Position numbers and translations under genes: made by a program. Below the pieces are notes generated by a model. That model did not search any database, was not told the origin of the DNA, and saw only the letters and a list, made by a program, of their open reading frames with translations. Below, piece by piece: positions 29,385 through 37,176 of a stretch of 64,000 nt of DNA. Source of the DNA: Sphingomonas sp. (GTDB lineage Bacteria; Pseudomonadota; Alphaproteobacteria; Sphingomonadales; Sphingomonadaceae); contig NZ_JAIEPC010000014.1 in NCBI RefSeq assembly GCF_019749955.1, positions 116,147 to 180,146 of the forward strand, given 5' to 3'. Numbering within the stretch: position 1 is the stretch's first letter; the number at the start of each line of letters is the position of its first letter.

Positions 29385-30974
29385 TTAAGGGATCAACACC
29401 GTGTCGACGGCGTTGGGCAGCAGCTCGGGATAATCGAGCGTATAGTGCAGCCCCCGGCTTTCCTTGCGGGCAAGCGCGCACCGCACGATCAGATCGGCGG
29501 TCTGGAGCAGGTTGCGCAGCTCGATCAGATCGGGCGTCACGCGGAAATGGCCGTAATAATCGGCAACCTCTTCGGTCAGCATGCGGATGCGGTGCTGCGC
29601 GCGTTCGAGCCGCTTGGTGGTGCGCACGATGCCGACATAATTCCACATGAAGCGGCGGATTTCGGTCCAGTTCTGCTTGATCACGACTTCCTCGTCGCTG
29701 TCGGCGACGCGGCTTTCGTCCCACGCGCGGATCGGCGGCGGCGGTGGCAGATCGTCCCAATGCGCGGCGATATGCTGCGCCGCGCTCTCGCCGATCACGA
29801 AACATTCGAGCAGCGAGTTGGACGCAAGCCGATTGGCGCCATGCAAGCCGCTCTCGCTGCATTCGCCCGCCGCATAAAGCCCCGGCAAGTCGGTCCGCCC
29901 GTCGAGATCGACGACGATCCCGCCGCAGGTGTAATGTTGCGCGGGCACCACCGGGATCGGATCGACCGTCATGTCGATACCGAGCCCGAGCAGCTTTTCG
30001 TAGATTGTCGGGAAATGCTCGCGGACGAAATCGGGGCCCATGTGGCTGATGTCGAGATGGACATAATCGAGCCCGAGCCGCTTGATCTCATGATCGATCG
30101 CGCGCGCCACAATGTCGCGCGGCGCCAGTTCAGCGCGCGGATCGAAATCGGGCATGAAGCGATAGCCGCTTTCAGGCAGCAGCAGATGCCCGCCCTCGCC
30201 CCGCACCGCTTCGGTGATCAGGAAATTCTTGACGTCGAGATTATAGAGGCAGGTCGGGTGGAATTGCATGAATTCCATATTGGCGACGCGCGCCCCCGCC
30301 CGCCACGCCATCGCGATGCCGTCGCCGGTCGCACCTCGGGGTGCCGTCGAATAGAGATAGGTCCGCCCCGCACCGCCGGTCGCGAGCAAAGTCGCGCGCG
30401 CGGTGAACAGCTCGACGCGGCCCGTCGCGCGGTTGACGGCATAGACGCCCCACACATGCCCGGAGCCCGAATAGCGCTCCTCATGCTTGCCGGTCGCAAG
30501 ATCGATCGCGACCATGTCGGGCACGAGCGTGATGTTGGGGTGGATTTCGGCCGCGTGCTGCAGCGCCTCCTGCACCGCCCAGCCGGTCGCGTCGGCGACA
30601 TGGACGATGCGGCGGTGGCTATGCCCGCCCTCGCGCGTCAGATGCAGCCCGTTGCCGTCCATGTTGAACGGCACGCCCAGCTCGACCAGCCGCGCAATCG
30701 CGCGCGGCGCGCCTTCGACCACGAACTCGACGGTCTTGCGATCGTTGAGCCCCGCGCCAGCGGTCATCGTATCCTCGATATGGCTGTCGAAGGTATCGCC
30801 TTCCTCGAGCACCGCCGCGATCCCGCCCTGCGCCCAGGCAGTCGACCCTTCGTTGAGCCGCCCCTTGGCGAGCACGGTGACCTTGAACTGATCGGCGAGG
30901 TTGAGCGCAGCGGTGAGGCCCGCGGCGCCGGAACCGATGATGAGGACGTCGGATTGATGCGGATCGTTTGCCAT
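29385..30974 (-). CDS. nadB: L-aspartate oxidase
   Basis: Oxidises L-aspartate to iminoaspartate with FAD, the first step of de novo NAD synthesis. 529 residues of the succinate dehydrogenase/fumarate reductase flavoprotein family: LIIGSGAAGLTAALNLA, LNEGSTAWAQGGIAAV, THREGGHSHRR-type region reading LTREGGHSHRRIVH, MEFMQFHPTCLY and GLYAAGECSESGLHGANRLASNSLLEC. nadA and nadC are not in the window. Its ATG overlaps the stop of the TrmH-type gene by one base (TAATG). Confidence 0.95.
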   Translation of the reverse strand: MANDPHQSDVLIIGSGAAGLTAALNLADQFKVTVLAKGRLNEGSTAWAQGGIAAVLEEGDTFDSHIEDTMTAGAGLNDRKTVEFVVEGAPRAIARLVELGVPFNMDGNGLHLTREGGHSHRRIVHVADATGWAVQEALQHAAEIHPNITLVPDMVAIDLATGKHEERYSGSGHVWGVYAVNRATGRVELFTARATLLATGGAGRTYLYSTAPRGATGDGIAMAWRAGARVANMEFMQFHPTCLYNLDVKNFLITEAVRGEGGHLLLPESGYRFMPDFDPRAELAPRDIVARAIDHEIKRLGLDYVHLDISHMGPDFVREHFPTIYEKLLGLGIDMTVDPIPVVPAQHYTCGGIVVDLDGRTDLPGLYAAGECSESGLHGANRLASNSLLECFVIGESAAQHIAAHWDDLPPPPPIRAWDESRVADSDEEVVIKQNWTEIRRFMWNYVGIVRTTKRLERAQHRIRMLTEEVADYYGHFRVTPDLIELRNLLQTADLIVRCALARKESRGLHYTLDYPELLPNAVDTVLIP

Positions 30975-31660
30975 TATTGTTCTGGCGTGTCCTTTTGGGC
31001 GATGACGGTCGGCAGAGGGTTGGCGCGCGGTCCACGCTTGTCTCGAAGCCGGTACTTGCTTTGATAGTCGCGTCGTTGCCTTGCAACCTCGTACAAGACA
31101 ATGCCGGAGCTTGTGCCAAGGTTCAGGCTTTCGATCATCCCAAACATCGGAATACTGACCGTCATTTCGCTTCGCGCAACGGCTGCGTCGCTGATGCCCA
31201 CTGCTTCGCTGCCGAACCAGACGGCCAATTTGGTAAAGGCAGCGAAATCTGCCTCATGCAGATAGGCGTGCGCCTTGCCCTTCACATGCGGCGAGGTGAC
31301 GATGGACCTGAAGTTCTTTCGTTCAAGATGATTGAAGCATTCCTCGGTGCTGTCGAAACGTTTCACGAAGGTCCATTTTACAGCGGAAACCGAGGTTTTC
31401 GAAATGGCCTTCCGCTCGCGCAATTCTTGCCAGTCATCGGGTAGCGACTTCCGGCTGTCCACGACACAGACTTTCTCCACGCCGAGTGCGTTCACGTTCC
31501 GGATCACCGTGCCAATATTCTTGATGTCGGTCGGGTTTTCGATGACAGCGATCAGATTCTTGCAGCGAAATTGCTTGATCTCGTCGGCGCGTCGCCTAGC
31601 TGAACGCTTCGAGCCAGGCTCGGTCTCGCTCCCGTCTTCAGGCCCTTCAATCTCGTCCAT
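30974..31660 (-). CDS. TrmH/SpoU-family RNA 2'-O-methyltransferase
   Basis: 228 residues with the SpoU knot: motif 1 as AVIENPTDIKNIGTVIRNVNALG, motif 2 as AVWFGSEAVGISD, and motif 3 as VSIPMFGMIESLNLGTSSGIVLYE. It methylates a ribose 2'-OH in tRNA or rRNA; the target cannot be read from sequence. The basic, charged N-terminus (SKRSARRRADEIKQFR) may bind RNA. Its base composition is visibly lower in G+C than both neighbours, although it overlaps each of them by a base or so, which suggests acquisition into an existing operon. Confidence 0.88.
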   Translation of the reverse strand: MDEIEGPEDGSETEPGSKRSARRRADEIKQFRCKNLIAVIENPTDIKNIGTVIRNVNALGVEKVCVVDSRKSLPDDWQELRERKAISKTSVSAVKWTFVKRFDSTEECFNHLERKNFRSIVTSPHVKGKAHAYLHEADFAAFTKLAVWFGSEAVGISDAAVARSEMTVSIPMFGMIESLNLGTSSGIVLYEVARQRRDYQSKYRLRDKRGPRANPLPTVIAQKDTPEQ

Positions 31661-32580
31661 CAGTTCGTGGCCCGCGTCAGATTGAGGAACACATCCTCCA
31701 GATCGGCCTCGCGGGTCGAGACGTCGACGATGCCGTAGCCGTTGGCCTGCACCGCCGCGAGCACCTGGCCGGCATTCACGCGGTCCTTTTGGTAGGTGAT
31801 CGACAGCACGCGCTCGCCCTTCAGCTCGATCTTGTGGAAGGCTGCATCGCTGGGTGCCGCCGTGACGTCACGGTCGACCGTCACTTCGACGAGCTTCTCG
31901 GTCGCCATCCCGACCAAAGCCCGCGTCGGCTCGTTCGCGATCAGCTTGCCGTGGTTGATGATCGCGATCCGGTCGCAGAGCTGCTCGGCTTCCTCCAGAT
32001 AATGCGTCGTCAGCACCACCGTCACGCCGCCCTGGTTGAGTTCGCGCACATAAGCCCAGAGCTGCTGGCGCAGTTCGATGTCGACCCCTGCGGTCGGCTC
32101 GTCGAGGACCAGCACCGGCGGGGTGTGGACCATTGCTTTTGCTACCATCAACCGCCGCTTCATGCCGCCCGACAGCGTGCGCGAATAGGCCTTGGCCTTG
32201 TCCTCCAGATGGACTGCGCGCAGCAGCTCCATCGATCGCCGCTGGGCCTTGGGGACGCCGTAGAGACCCGCCTGGATTTCGAGCGTCTCGAACGGGGTGA
32301 AGAAGGGGTCGAACAGGATTTCCTGATTGACGATGCCGATCGACGCCTTGGCATTGCGCGGGTGCGCGTCGATGTCGAAGCCCCAGATCGACGCACTGCC
32401 ACTGGTCTTGTTGACGAGGCCGGCGAGGATATTGATGAGGGTCGACTTGCCCGCCCCGTTCGGCCCGAGCAGCCCGAAGATTTGCCCGCGCGGGACGTCG
32501 AAGCTCACCTCATCGAGCGCGCGCTTGCCGCCCGCATAGGTTTTGGACAGGCGGTCGATCGAAATGGCGGCGTCGGTCAT
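31660..32580 (-). CDS. ABC transporter ATP-binding protein
   Basis: 306 residues: Walker A LLGPNGAGKSTLIN, Q-loop in IGIVNQEILFDP, signature TLSGGMKRRLMVAKAM, Walker B VLVLDEPTAGVD, switch His in TTHYLEEAEQLCDRIAI, plus a C-terminal extension ending LEDVFLNLTRA, typical of the multidrug/Na+/polyketide-type exporter ATPases (CcmA/YadG group). No permease gene is adjacent: TrmH-type and nadB genes follow, and a VOC gene precedes. The permease must be elsewhere or has been displaced. Confidence 0.93.
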   Translation of the reverse strand: MTDAAISIDRLSKTYAGGKRALDEVSFDVPRGQIFGLLGPNGAGKSTLINILAGLVNKTSGSASIWGFDIDAHPRNAKASIGIVNQEILFDPFFTPFETLEIQAGLYGVPKAQRRSMELLRAVHLEDKAKAYSRTLSGGMKRRLMVAKAMVHTPPVLVLDEPTAGVDIELRQQLWAYVRELNQGGVTVVLTTHYLEEAEQLCDRIAIINHGKLIANEPTRALVGMATEKLVEVTVDRDVTAAPSDAAFHKIELKGERVLSITYQKDRVNAGQVLAAVQANGYGIVDVSTREADLEDVFLNLTRATN

Positions 32581-32632
32581 CCTTGCCGCTTAAGCCGCGA
32601 AAGCAGCGCCGCCAAATATTTTCGGCGCCCGC

Positions 32633-33013
32633 CTATCGCTCCATCAGCGCCGACGGCCAGCCGATGCGGACCAGCAGGCCATCCGGGCCAGCAATGCCGA
32701 CTTCGTACAGCCCCCATTCGCGGTGGCGCAGCACGCCGCCGGGGCGGATGACCAGATCGTCGACCCTTGCGGCAATCGCGTCGACGTCGGGCGTGCGGAT
32801 GAAGACGCCGAAGGGATTATGGTCGGCGGGCACGCGCCACGGGCCGCTCCCGGCCTGGATGAGATGCACTTCGCAGCCCCAGCCGGTCATGATGATGTAT
32901 TCGTGCGACCCGCCGGTGCGGGCGAAGCCGAGCCGCTCCCAAAAGGGGATGGCCCCCGGCAGGTCGTTGCTCGGCACAATCGCGAAGGCGCCGATAGACG
33001 GCGTGTCGGACAT
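32633..33013 (-). CDS. VOC family protein (glyoxalase/bleomycin-resistance fold)
   Basis: 126 residues with the paired beta-alpha-beta-beta-beta units of the VOC fold: AFAIVPSNDLPGAIPFWERLGF, HEYIIMTGWGCEVHLIQ, GVFIRTPDVDAIAARV and GLYEVGIAGPDGLLVRIG. A metal-binding His and a late Glu are plausible, but the substrate is unknown; members include bleomycin-binding proteins, dioxygenases and isomerases. ATG at 33011-33013. Nine bases separate it from the secreted-protein gene upstream. Confidence 0.88.
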   Translation of the reverse strand: MSDTPSIGAFAIVPSNDLPGAIPFWERLGFARTGGSHEYIIMTGWGCEVHLIQAGSGPWRVPADHNPFGVFIRTPDVDAIAARVDDLVIRPGGVLRHREWGLYEVGIAGPDGLLVRIGWPSALMER

Positions 33014-33021
33014 CGAAAGCT

Positions 33022-33588
33022 CTACTCCCGCGTCAGCGTGGTGCGATTGCGCGTCAGCCACGTCTCGGTCTTGTCGTCAAGGAAATCGACTTCCTTCAGC
33101 GTCACCATCGTCGCGCCGTCGCGCTTGGTGGTTTCGCGGATGCGCGCCGGGCGGTCGTCATCGCGGCCGTCCTGCACTTCCTCGATCGTCCAGCGATCGG
33201 CAGCCTCGGCGCGCGTCAGGCGCATTGTCGCGGTGTCGAGTTCGGCGTCGCGCCCCTTGCGGAAGCTTACACTCTGCTCGCGCCCGGTGGCGGGATCGAG
33301 CAGCGCGGCGGTCGTGATCGTGACGATGCCGGTCTTCGGGCCATCATCGAAATCGGCGTGACGGATCAGCGTCAGCCCATCGCGCATGATCTCGATCCGC
33401 ACCTGCACCGGCAAGCCGAACCAGCGGTCGGCCTGATAGTCGCGATATTCGAGCTGCCCCTTCCAGCTCCCCGCCATCCCGGCGCGGATCGACGTCAGCG
33501 TCACCGCACCCGGTGCGGTTTGTGCGGCAGCGGGCGCCACCGTCACCGCCAGGCCTGCGAGCATCAGCGCGAGAGTCTTCGATGCCAT
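33022..33588 (-). CDS. Secreted hypothetical protein
   Basis: 188 residues. Signal peptide (MASKTLALMLAGLAVTVAPAAAQ, cleavage expected after AAA) and a beta-rich mature part with a WKGQLEYRDYQADRWFGLPV stretch, suggesting a periplasmic lipocalin/calycin-like fold, though no named domain is recognised. ATG at 33586-33588 is supported by the signal peptide. It is probably co-transcribed with the VOC gene downstream and is divergent from the zinc-finger gene. Confidence 0.75.
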   Translation of the reverse strand: MASKTLALMLAGLAVTVAPAAAQTAPGAVTLTSIRAGMAGSWKGQLEYRDYQADRWFGLPVQVRIEIMRDGLTLIRHADFDDGPKTGIVTITTAALLDPATGREQSVSFRKGRDAELDTATMRLTRAEAADRWTIEEVQDGRDDDRPARIRETTKRDGATMVTLKEVDFLDDKTETWLTRNRTTLTRE

Positions 33589-33639
33589 GCGCGCGATCCT
33601 GTGTTGCTGTGGTTCCCCGGCATTGCTATCGCGAGCGCC

Positions 33640-33849
33640 ATGATCCCGCCACCCGAAACCACGCGCGTTAGCGCACCCCGCGTTGCCTGCGACGGCGCGC
33701 ATGCCGGGATTCCCGCTGCGCTCGGCCATCCGCGCGTGTTTCTGGAGATCGACGAGCGCGGTTTCGTCGATTGCGGCTATTGCGACCGGCGCTTCGTGCT
33801 GATCGGCGGCCCGGCGGATACCGACGGGGTGGCTGGCGCCGCCGCCTGA
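33640..33849 (+). CDS. Zinc-finger (zf-CHCC) protein, NDUFS6-like
   Basis: A 69-residue protein with the zf-CHCC pattern: VACDG, then a GHPRVFLEID strand and DCGYCDRRFVL. This matches the zinc-binding tail of the mitochondrial complex I subunit NDUFS6, whose bacterial counterparts are found mainly in alphaproteobacteria and are thought to associate with complex I. Cys17, His29, Cys44 and Cys47 are the presumed ligands. ATG at 33640 gives a compact protein; longer readings run through the divergent gene. tldD follows 19 bases downstream. Confidence 0.88.
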   Translation: MIPPPETTRVSAPRVACDGAHAGIPAALGHPRVFLEIDERGFVDCGYCDRRFVLIGGPADTDGVAGAAA

Positions 33850-33868
33850 TGCCCCTATATTGCCGGGC

Positions 33869-35296
33869 ATGACCAGCCCGACAGACCCCCGCGCTTTCCT
33901 CTATGCCGCCACGCTCGACCCCGCCGAAGCGCAAGCGCTGACCGCGCAGGCGCTCGCGCATGCCGATGACGGTGAGCTTTACCTGCAATATCGCAAAGCC
34001 GAGGCATTCGGCTTCGACGATGGTCGACTGAAGACCGCCAGCTATGATTCGCACGCCGGTTTTGGCCTGCGCGCGGTGTCGGGCGAGACGACGGCGTTCG
34101 CGCATTCGAGCGAAATCAGCGCCGCCGCGATCAAGCGCGCGGCCGAGACGATGGCACTGATCGATCCCGCCACCGGCCCCAAGGCGCCACCGCCGCAGGG
34201 TACCAATCGCCACCTCTACACCGGCGCCGATCCGCTCGACCTGATGCCCTTCGCCGACAAGGTGAACCTGTGCCAGACGATCGACGCTGCCGCGCGCGCG
34301 CGCGATCCGCGCGTCGCCCAGGTATCGGTGTCGCTGTCGGGATCGTGGAGCGTCGTTGAAATCGTCCGCGCCGATGGCTTTGTCGCGACCGACATCCGCC
34401 CGCTGGTGCGCCTCAACGTCTCGATGGTCGTGGAGCAGAATGGCCGCCGCGAGACGGGCACCTTCGGGCTGGGCGGGCGCTACCTCTATGATCAGGTCAC
34501 CTCGCCCGAGGTCTGGAACCGCGCCATCGACGAAGCGCTGGCGCAGGCATTGGTCAATCTCGACGCGGTCGATGCACCGGCGGGCGAAATGACGGTGCTG
34601 CTCGGCCCCGGCTGGCCCGGCATCCTGCTCCACGAAGCGATCGGCCACGGGCTTGAGGGCGATTTCAACCGCAAGGGCACCAGTGCCTTTTCAGGCCGCA
34701 TCGGGGAGCGCGTCGCGGCGCCCGGCGTGACGGTGGTCGACGACGGTTCGCTCAACGATCGGCGCGGGTCGCTGTCGATCGACGACGAAGGCACGCCGAC
34801 GCAGGAAACGACGCTGATCGAGGACGGCATTCTGAAGGGCTATATCCAGGACCGGCTCAACGCACGGCTGATGGGCGTCGCGCCAACGGGCAACGGCAGG
34901 CGAGAGAGCTTCGCGCACGCGCCGATGCCGCGCATGACCAACACCTTCATGCGCGGCGGGCGCGACAACCCCGCCGAGCTGCTGGGCCGCGTGAAAAAGG
35001 GCATCTTCGCCAAGAGCTTCGGCGGCGGGCAGGTCGATATCGTGTCGGGCAAATTCGTGTTCAGCTGCACCGAGGCCTATCTGGTCGAGAATGGCCGCAT
35101 CGGCGCGCCGATCAAGGGCGCGACCTTGATCGGCGACGGGCCGAGCGTGCTCACCCGCGTGATCGGCATCGGCAACGATTTCGCGCTCGACGAAGGCGTC
35201 GGCATGTGCGGCAAGGGCGGCCAGAGCGTGCCCGCTGGCGTTGGGCAACCCACCTTGCTGGTCGACGGGCTGACGGTGGGCGGGACGGCGGTTTAG
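33869..35296 (+). CDS. tldD: Metalloprotease TldD
   Basis: Partner of TldE (PmbA) in a heterodimeric zinc protease that digests unfolded or modified peptides (CcdA antitoxin and microcin precursors in E. coli). 475 residues; the zinc motif HEAIGH is in ILLHEAIGHGLEGDFNRKG near residue 254, with GTSAFSGRIGE, VDDGSLNDRRGSL and FSCTEAYLVENG further on. ATG at 33869. tldE/pmbA is not in the window. A ccdAB locus lies next door, which may be coincidental. Confidence 0.95.
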   Translation: MTSPTDPRAFLYAATLDPAEAQALTAQALAHADDGELYLQYRKAEAFGFDDGRLKTASYDSHAGFGLRAVSGETTAFAHSSEISAAAIKRAAETMALIDPATGPKAPPPQGTNRHLYTGADPLDLMPFADKVNLCQTIDAAARARDPRVAQVSVSLSGSWSVVEIVRADGFVATDIRPLVRLNVSMVVEQNGRRETGTFGLGGRYLYDQVTSPEVWNRAIDEALAQALVNLDAVDAPAGEMTVLLGPGWPGILLHEAIGHGLEGDFNRKGTSAFSGRIGERVAAPGVTVVDDGSLNDRRGSLSIDDEGTPTQETTLIEDGILKGYIQDRLNARLMGVAPTGNGRRESFAHAPMPRMTNTFMRGGRDNPAELLGRVKKGIFAKSFGGGQVDIVSGKFVFSCTEAYLVENGRIGAPIKGATLIGDGPSVLTRVIGIGNDFALDEGVGMCGKGGQSVPAGVGQPTLLVDGLTVGGTAV

Positions 35297-35302
35297 CGCC
35301 GT

Positions 35303-35599
35303 TCAAACGCCAGTAAGCAACATATCGAAGGCAGAGATGATCTCCAGGCGTGCATGATCGAGCGACGCGATGGGCTTACGTAGTTCGGCGGCGCGAATCG
35401 CTGTTGCAAATTGCGTCATCAACATCACGTCTTCGCCGTTCACTGAGAATATTGGGTTGAGCCGGGGTTCTTGCCGATGGCTCTGGCTGACGGGTTCAAG
35501 CGGCACCACAAGGCGCGTCGCGATGCCCCCGAAATGATCTGCCTGGCAGTCGACGACCATGCCGCCATCCATCAATATGTAGACGTCAGACTGCGCCAT
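35303..35599 (-). CDS. CcdB-family toxin
   Basis: A 98-residue toxin of the CcdB/MazF-fold family, predicted to poison DNA gyrase. Family features: YILMDGGMVVDCQADHF strand region, TRLVVPLEPVSQSH, LNPIFSVNGEDVMLMTQFATAI and a long C-terminal helix (LDHARLEIISAFDMLL), which in CcdB ends in the gyrase-binding Trp-Gly-Ile. Here the C-terminus is LLTGV instead of WGI, as in other chromosomal relatives. Directly follows the antitoxin gene with the start touching its stop. Confidence 0.85.
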   Translation of the reverse strand: MAQSDVYILMDGGMVVDCQADHFGGIATRLVVPLEPVSQSHRQEPRLNPIFSVNGEDVMLMTQFATAIRAAELRKPIASLDHARLEIISAFDMLLTGV

Positions 35600-35850
35600 C
35601 AGAACAGGCGGTAGCGCTCGAGCGGCAGACCACGCTCATCAATCCAGCGATTGACCGAATCAGCCCACTCGCGATTCTCCTCGCGCCATTGGCGCGCACG
35701 TTCGCTTCGACTCGCCTCGCGCAATGCCGCTTCGCAAATCTGGCTCAGGTTCAAGCCAGCCGCGCGGGCAGCCTCGACGACGCCTGTGTCGAGCGATAGA
35801 TTGACGGCCTTGCGCTTGCCGGAAGCGATGGAATCGATCTTCATGCGCAT
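35599..35850 (-). CDS. CcdA-family antitoxin
   Basis: 83 residues (81 if the ATG at 35842-35844 is used). The N-terminal ribbon-helix-helix part reads KRKAVNLSLDTGVVEAARAAGLNLSQICEAAL, followed by the toxin-binding tail WREENREWADSVNRWIDERGLPLERYRLF, which closely follows CcdA. The first ATG lies inside a perfect palindrome, which supports autoregulation by the CcdAB complex. The pair is convergent with tldD, separated from it by only a few bases. Confidence 0.87.
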   Translation of the reverse strand: MRMKIDSIASGKRKAVNLSLDTGVVEAARAAGLNLSQICEAALREASRSERARQWREENREWADSVNRWIDERGLPLERYRLF

Positions 35851-35863
35851 AATTTATGCGCAT
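35843..35863. promoter_or_regulatory. Palindromic operator at the ccdA start
   Basis: A perfect inverted repeat with 10-base arms (ATGCGCATAA/TTATGCGCAT) around a single T, overlapping the first ccdA start codon. A third ATGCGC half-site follows at 35869-35874. Ribbon-helix-helix antitoxins bind such palindromes, so this is the likely CcdAB operator. The divergent PNPOx-family gene starts 31 bases beyond, so it may be affected too. Confidence 0.6.
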
Positions 35864-35893
35864 CAGTCATGCGCGTCAATGCGGAGGTCGCCG

Positions 35894-36454
35894 ATGTCCG
35901 AGTTCTTCACTGCCCTGAACGATGATCACCGCGCCTTCATCGCGCGCCAGCCGATCTTCTTCGTGGCGACTGCGGCCGAAGGCGCGCGGATCAACCTGAG
36001 CCCCAAGGGGATGGATGCGTTTCGCGTGCTGGGCGACAATCGCGTCGGCTATCTCGATCTCGGCGGGTCGGGGAATGAGACGCATGCGCATCTCGCCGCC
36101 GATGGCCGCATCACGATCATGTTCTGCGCGTTCGACAATCCCGCGCTGATCCTGCGGCTTTACGGACGCGGGCATGCGGTGGTGGCCGGGACGCCAGAGT
36201 ACGTCTCTCTAGCCAGCCATTTTCCACGCCTGCCCGGTGCGCGCCAGATCTTCGACATCGCGGTCGACAGCGTGCAGGAAAGCTGCGGCTGGGGCGTGCC
36301 GCGCATGACCTTCGACGCCGAGCGCCGCACGCTGGTCAAATATCACGCCCAGCAGGACCCCGTCGAACGCCTCGCGCGGATTGCCGAGCGGACGCACAGC
36401 ATCGATGGCCTGCCGGTGACAGTGCAGACGGCGATGCCTGCGTGGGACGCCTGA
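35894..36454 (+). CDS. Pyridoxamine 5'-phosphate oxidase family protein
   Basis: 186 residues of the split-barrel flavin-binding fold: FFVATAAEGARINLSPKGMDAF, VGYLDLGGSGNETHAHL, IMFCAFDNPALILRLYGRGHAV. Such proteins usually bind FMN, F420 or haem and reduce small molecules; the enzymatic role is unknown. ATG at 35894 has a strong GGAGG ten bases upstream; an upstream reading runs antisense to ccdA. The DUF2007 gene follows after four bases. Confidence 0.87.
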   Translation: MSEFFTALNDDHRAFIARQPIFFVATAAEGARINLSPKGMDAFRVLGDNRVGYLDLGGSGNETHAHLAADGRITIMFCAFDNPALILRLYGRGHAVVAGTPEYVSLASHFPRLPGARQIFDIAVDSVQESCGWGVPRMTFDAERRTLVKYHAQQDPVERLARIAERTHSIDGLPVTVQTAMPAWDA

Positions 36455-36458
36455 CCCG

Positions 36459-36665
36459 GTGCCGCTGGCTGAACTCGGTCGCTTCTCGAAGAACGAAGCC
36501 AATATCGTGATCTGCGCGCTTGACGCGCAGGGCATCCCGGCGGTCGCGTTTGACGAAGGCGCGAGCATCGCCGACGGCAGCCAATATTTCATCCCGGTGC
36601 GGGTGATGGTCGACGACAGCGACCTTGCCGACGCACGCGCGATCGTCGCGGCGGCGCAGGGCTAG
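36459..36665 (+). CDS. DUF2007 family small protein
   Basis: 68 residues. The LGRFSKNEANIVICALDAQGIPAVAFDEG opening and the later FIPVRVMVDDSDLADARAIV strand-helix are typical of the DUF2007 (putative signal-transducing) family, a single small alpha/beta domain with no known activity. GTG start. Encoded immediately after the PNPOx-family gene, so likely co-transcribed. Confidence 0.82.
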   Translation: MPLAELGRFSKNEANIVICALDAQGIPAVAFDEGASIADGSQYFIPVRVMVDDSDLADARAIVAAAQG

Positions 36666-36750
36666 ACTGCTGAAAAAACAGGCAGCCCTTCGCAACTGCA
36701 CAAAAATCCACCGCGCTGCGACATGATCCTAACGCCGATTCACACAGATT

Positions 36751-36766
36751 AACGTAGAATTACGTT
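36751..36766 (+). promoter_or_regulatory. Inverted repeat beside the sigma-54 promoter
   Basis: AACGTA-GAAT-TACGTT, perfect 6-base arms around a 4-base spacer, ending immediately before the -24 element. Its position could suit a repressor or an accessory activator. A TGCAC half-site resembling the NtrC motif lies about 50 bases further upstream, but a full NtrC palindrome is not present. Confidence 0.4.
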
Positions 36767-36781
36767 TGGCACGGTGTTTGC
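36767..36781 (+). promoter_or_regulatory. Sigma-54 (RpoN) promoter of glnK-amtB
   Basis: TGGCAC-N5-TTGC is an exact match to the -24/-12 consensus, with ten bases between the invariant GG and GC. It lies about 37 bases upstream of the glnK start. This places glnK-amtB under nitrogen-limitation control through RpoN and presumably NtrC. Confidence 0.9.
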
Positions 36782-36817
36782 GTAGCGATCTGCCGTGGCA
36801 ATAGCCGGGGGATCCAT

Positions 36818-37156
36818 GTGAAGCTCGTCATCGCGATTATCAAACCATTCAAGCTCGACGAGGTGCGCGAAGCGCTCACCGCGATCGGGGCGGCGGGCAT
36901 GACCGTCACCGAAGTGCGCGGCTTTGGGCGGCAGAAGGGCCAGACCGAAATCTATCGCGGCGCCGAATACACCACATCGATGGTGCCGAAGATCAAGATC
37001 GAGATCGCGTGCAGTGCCGATCTCGCGCCGCGTGTCGCCGAGACGATCCAGGCAGCGGCGCAGACCGGCGCGATCGGCGACGGCAAGATTTTCATCCTCG
37101 ATATCGATTCGGCTGTGCGCATCCGCACTGGCGAAACCGACGAGACCGCACTGTGA
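36818..37156 (+). CDS. glnK: PII nitrogen regulatory protein
   Basis: 112 residues, normal PII length. Signals nitrogen and energy status by binding ATP/ADP and 2-oxoglutarate, and controls AmtB and the glutamine synthetase/NtrBC system. Features: KLVIAIIKPFKLDEVREAL, VTEVRGFGRQKGQTEIYRG, the T-loop with uridylylation Tyr51 in RGAEYTTSMVPK, and GDGKIFILDIDSAVRIRTGE. The pairing with amtB makes it GlnK in role, not GlnB. The start is GTG at 36818 with a GGGGGA site upstream. Confidence 0.95.
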   Translation: MKLVIAIIKPFKLDEVREALTAIGAAGMTVTEVRGFGRQKGQTEIYRGAEYTTSMVPKIKIEIACSADLAPRVAETIQAAAQTGAIGDGKIFILDIDSAVRIRTGETDETAL

Positions 37157-37176
37157 TTGGGGCTGTGAGGGGGATT

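Noticed and set aside
29373..31064. 563-codon open frame on the + strand opposite nadB
   Set aside because: Antisense shadow of nadB; no domain, no ribosome site.
36699..36715. NtrC enhancer site upstream of glnK
   Set aside because: Only one TGCAC half-site is convincing; the other half does not match, so it is not listed as a feature.
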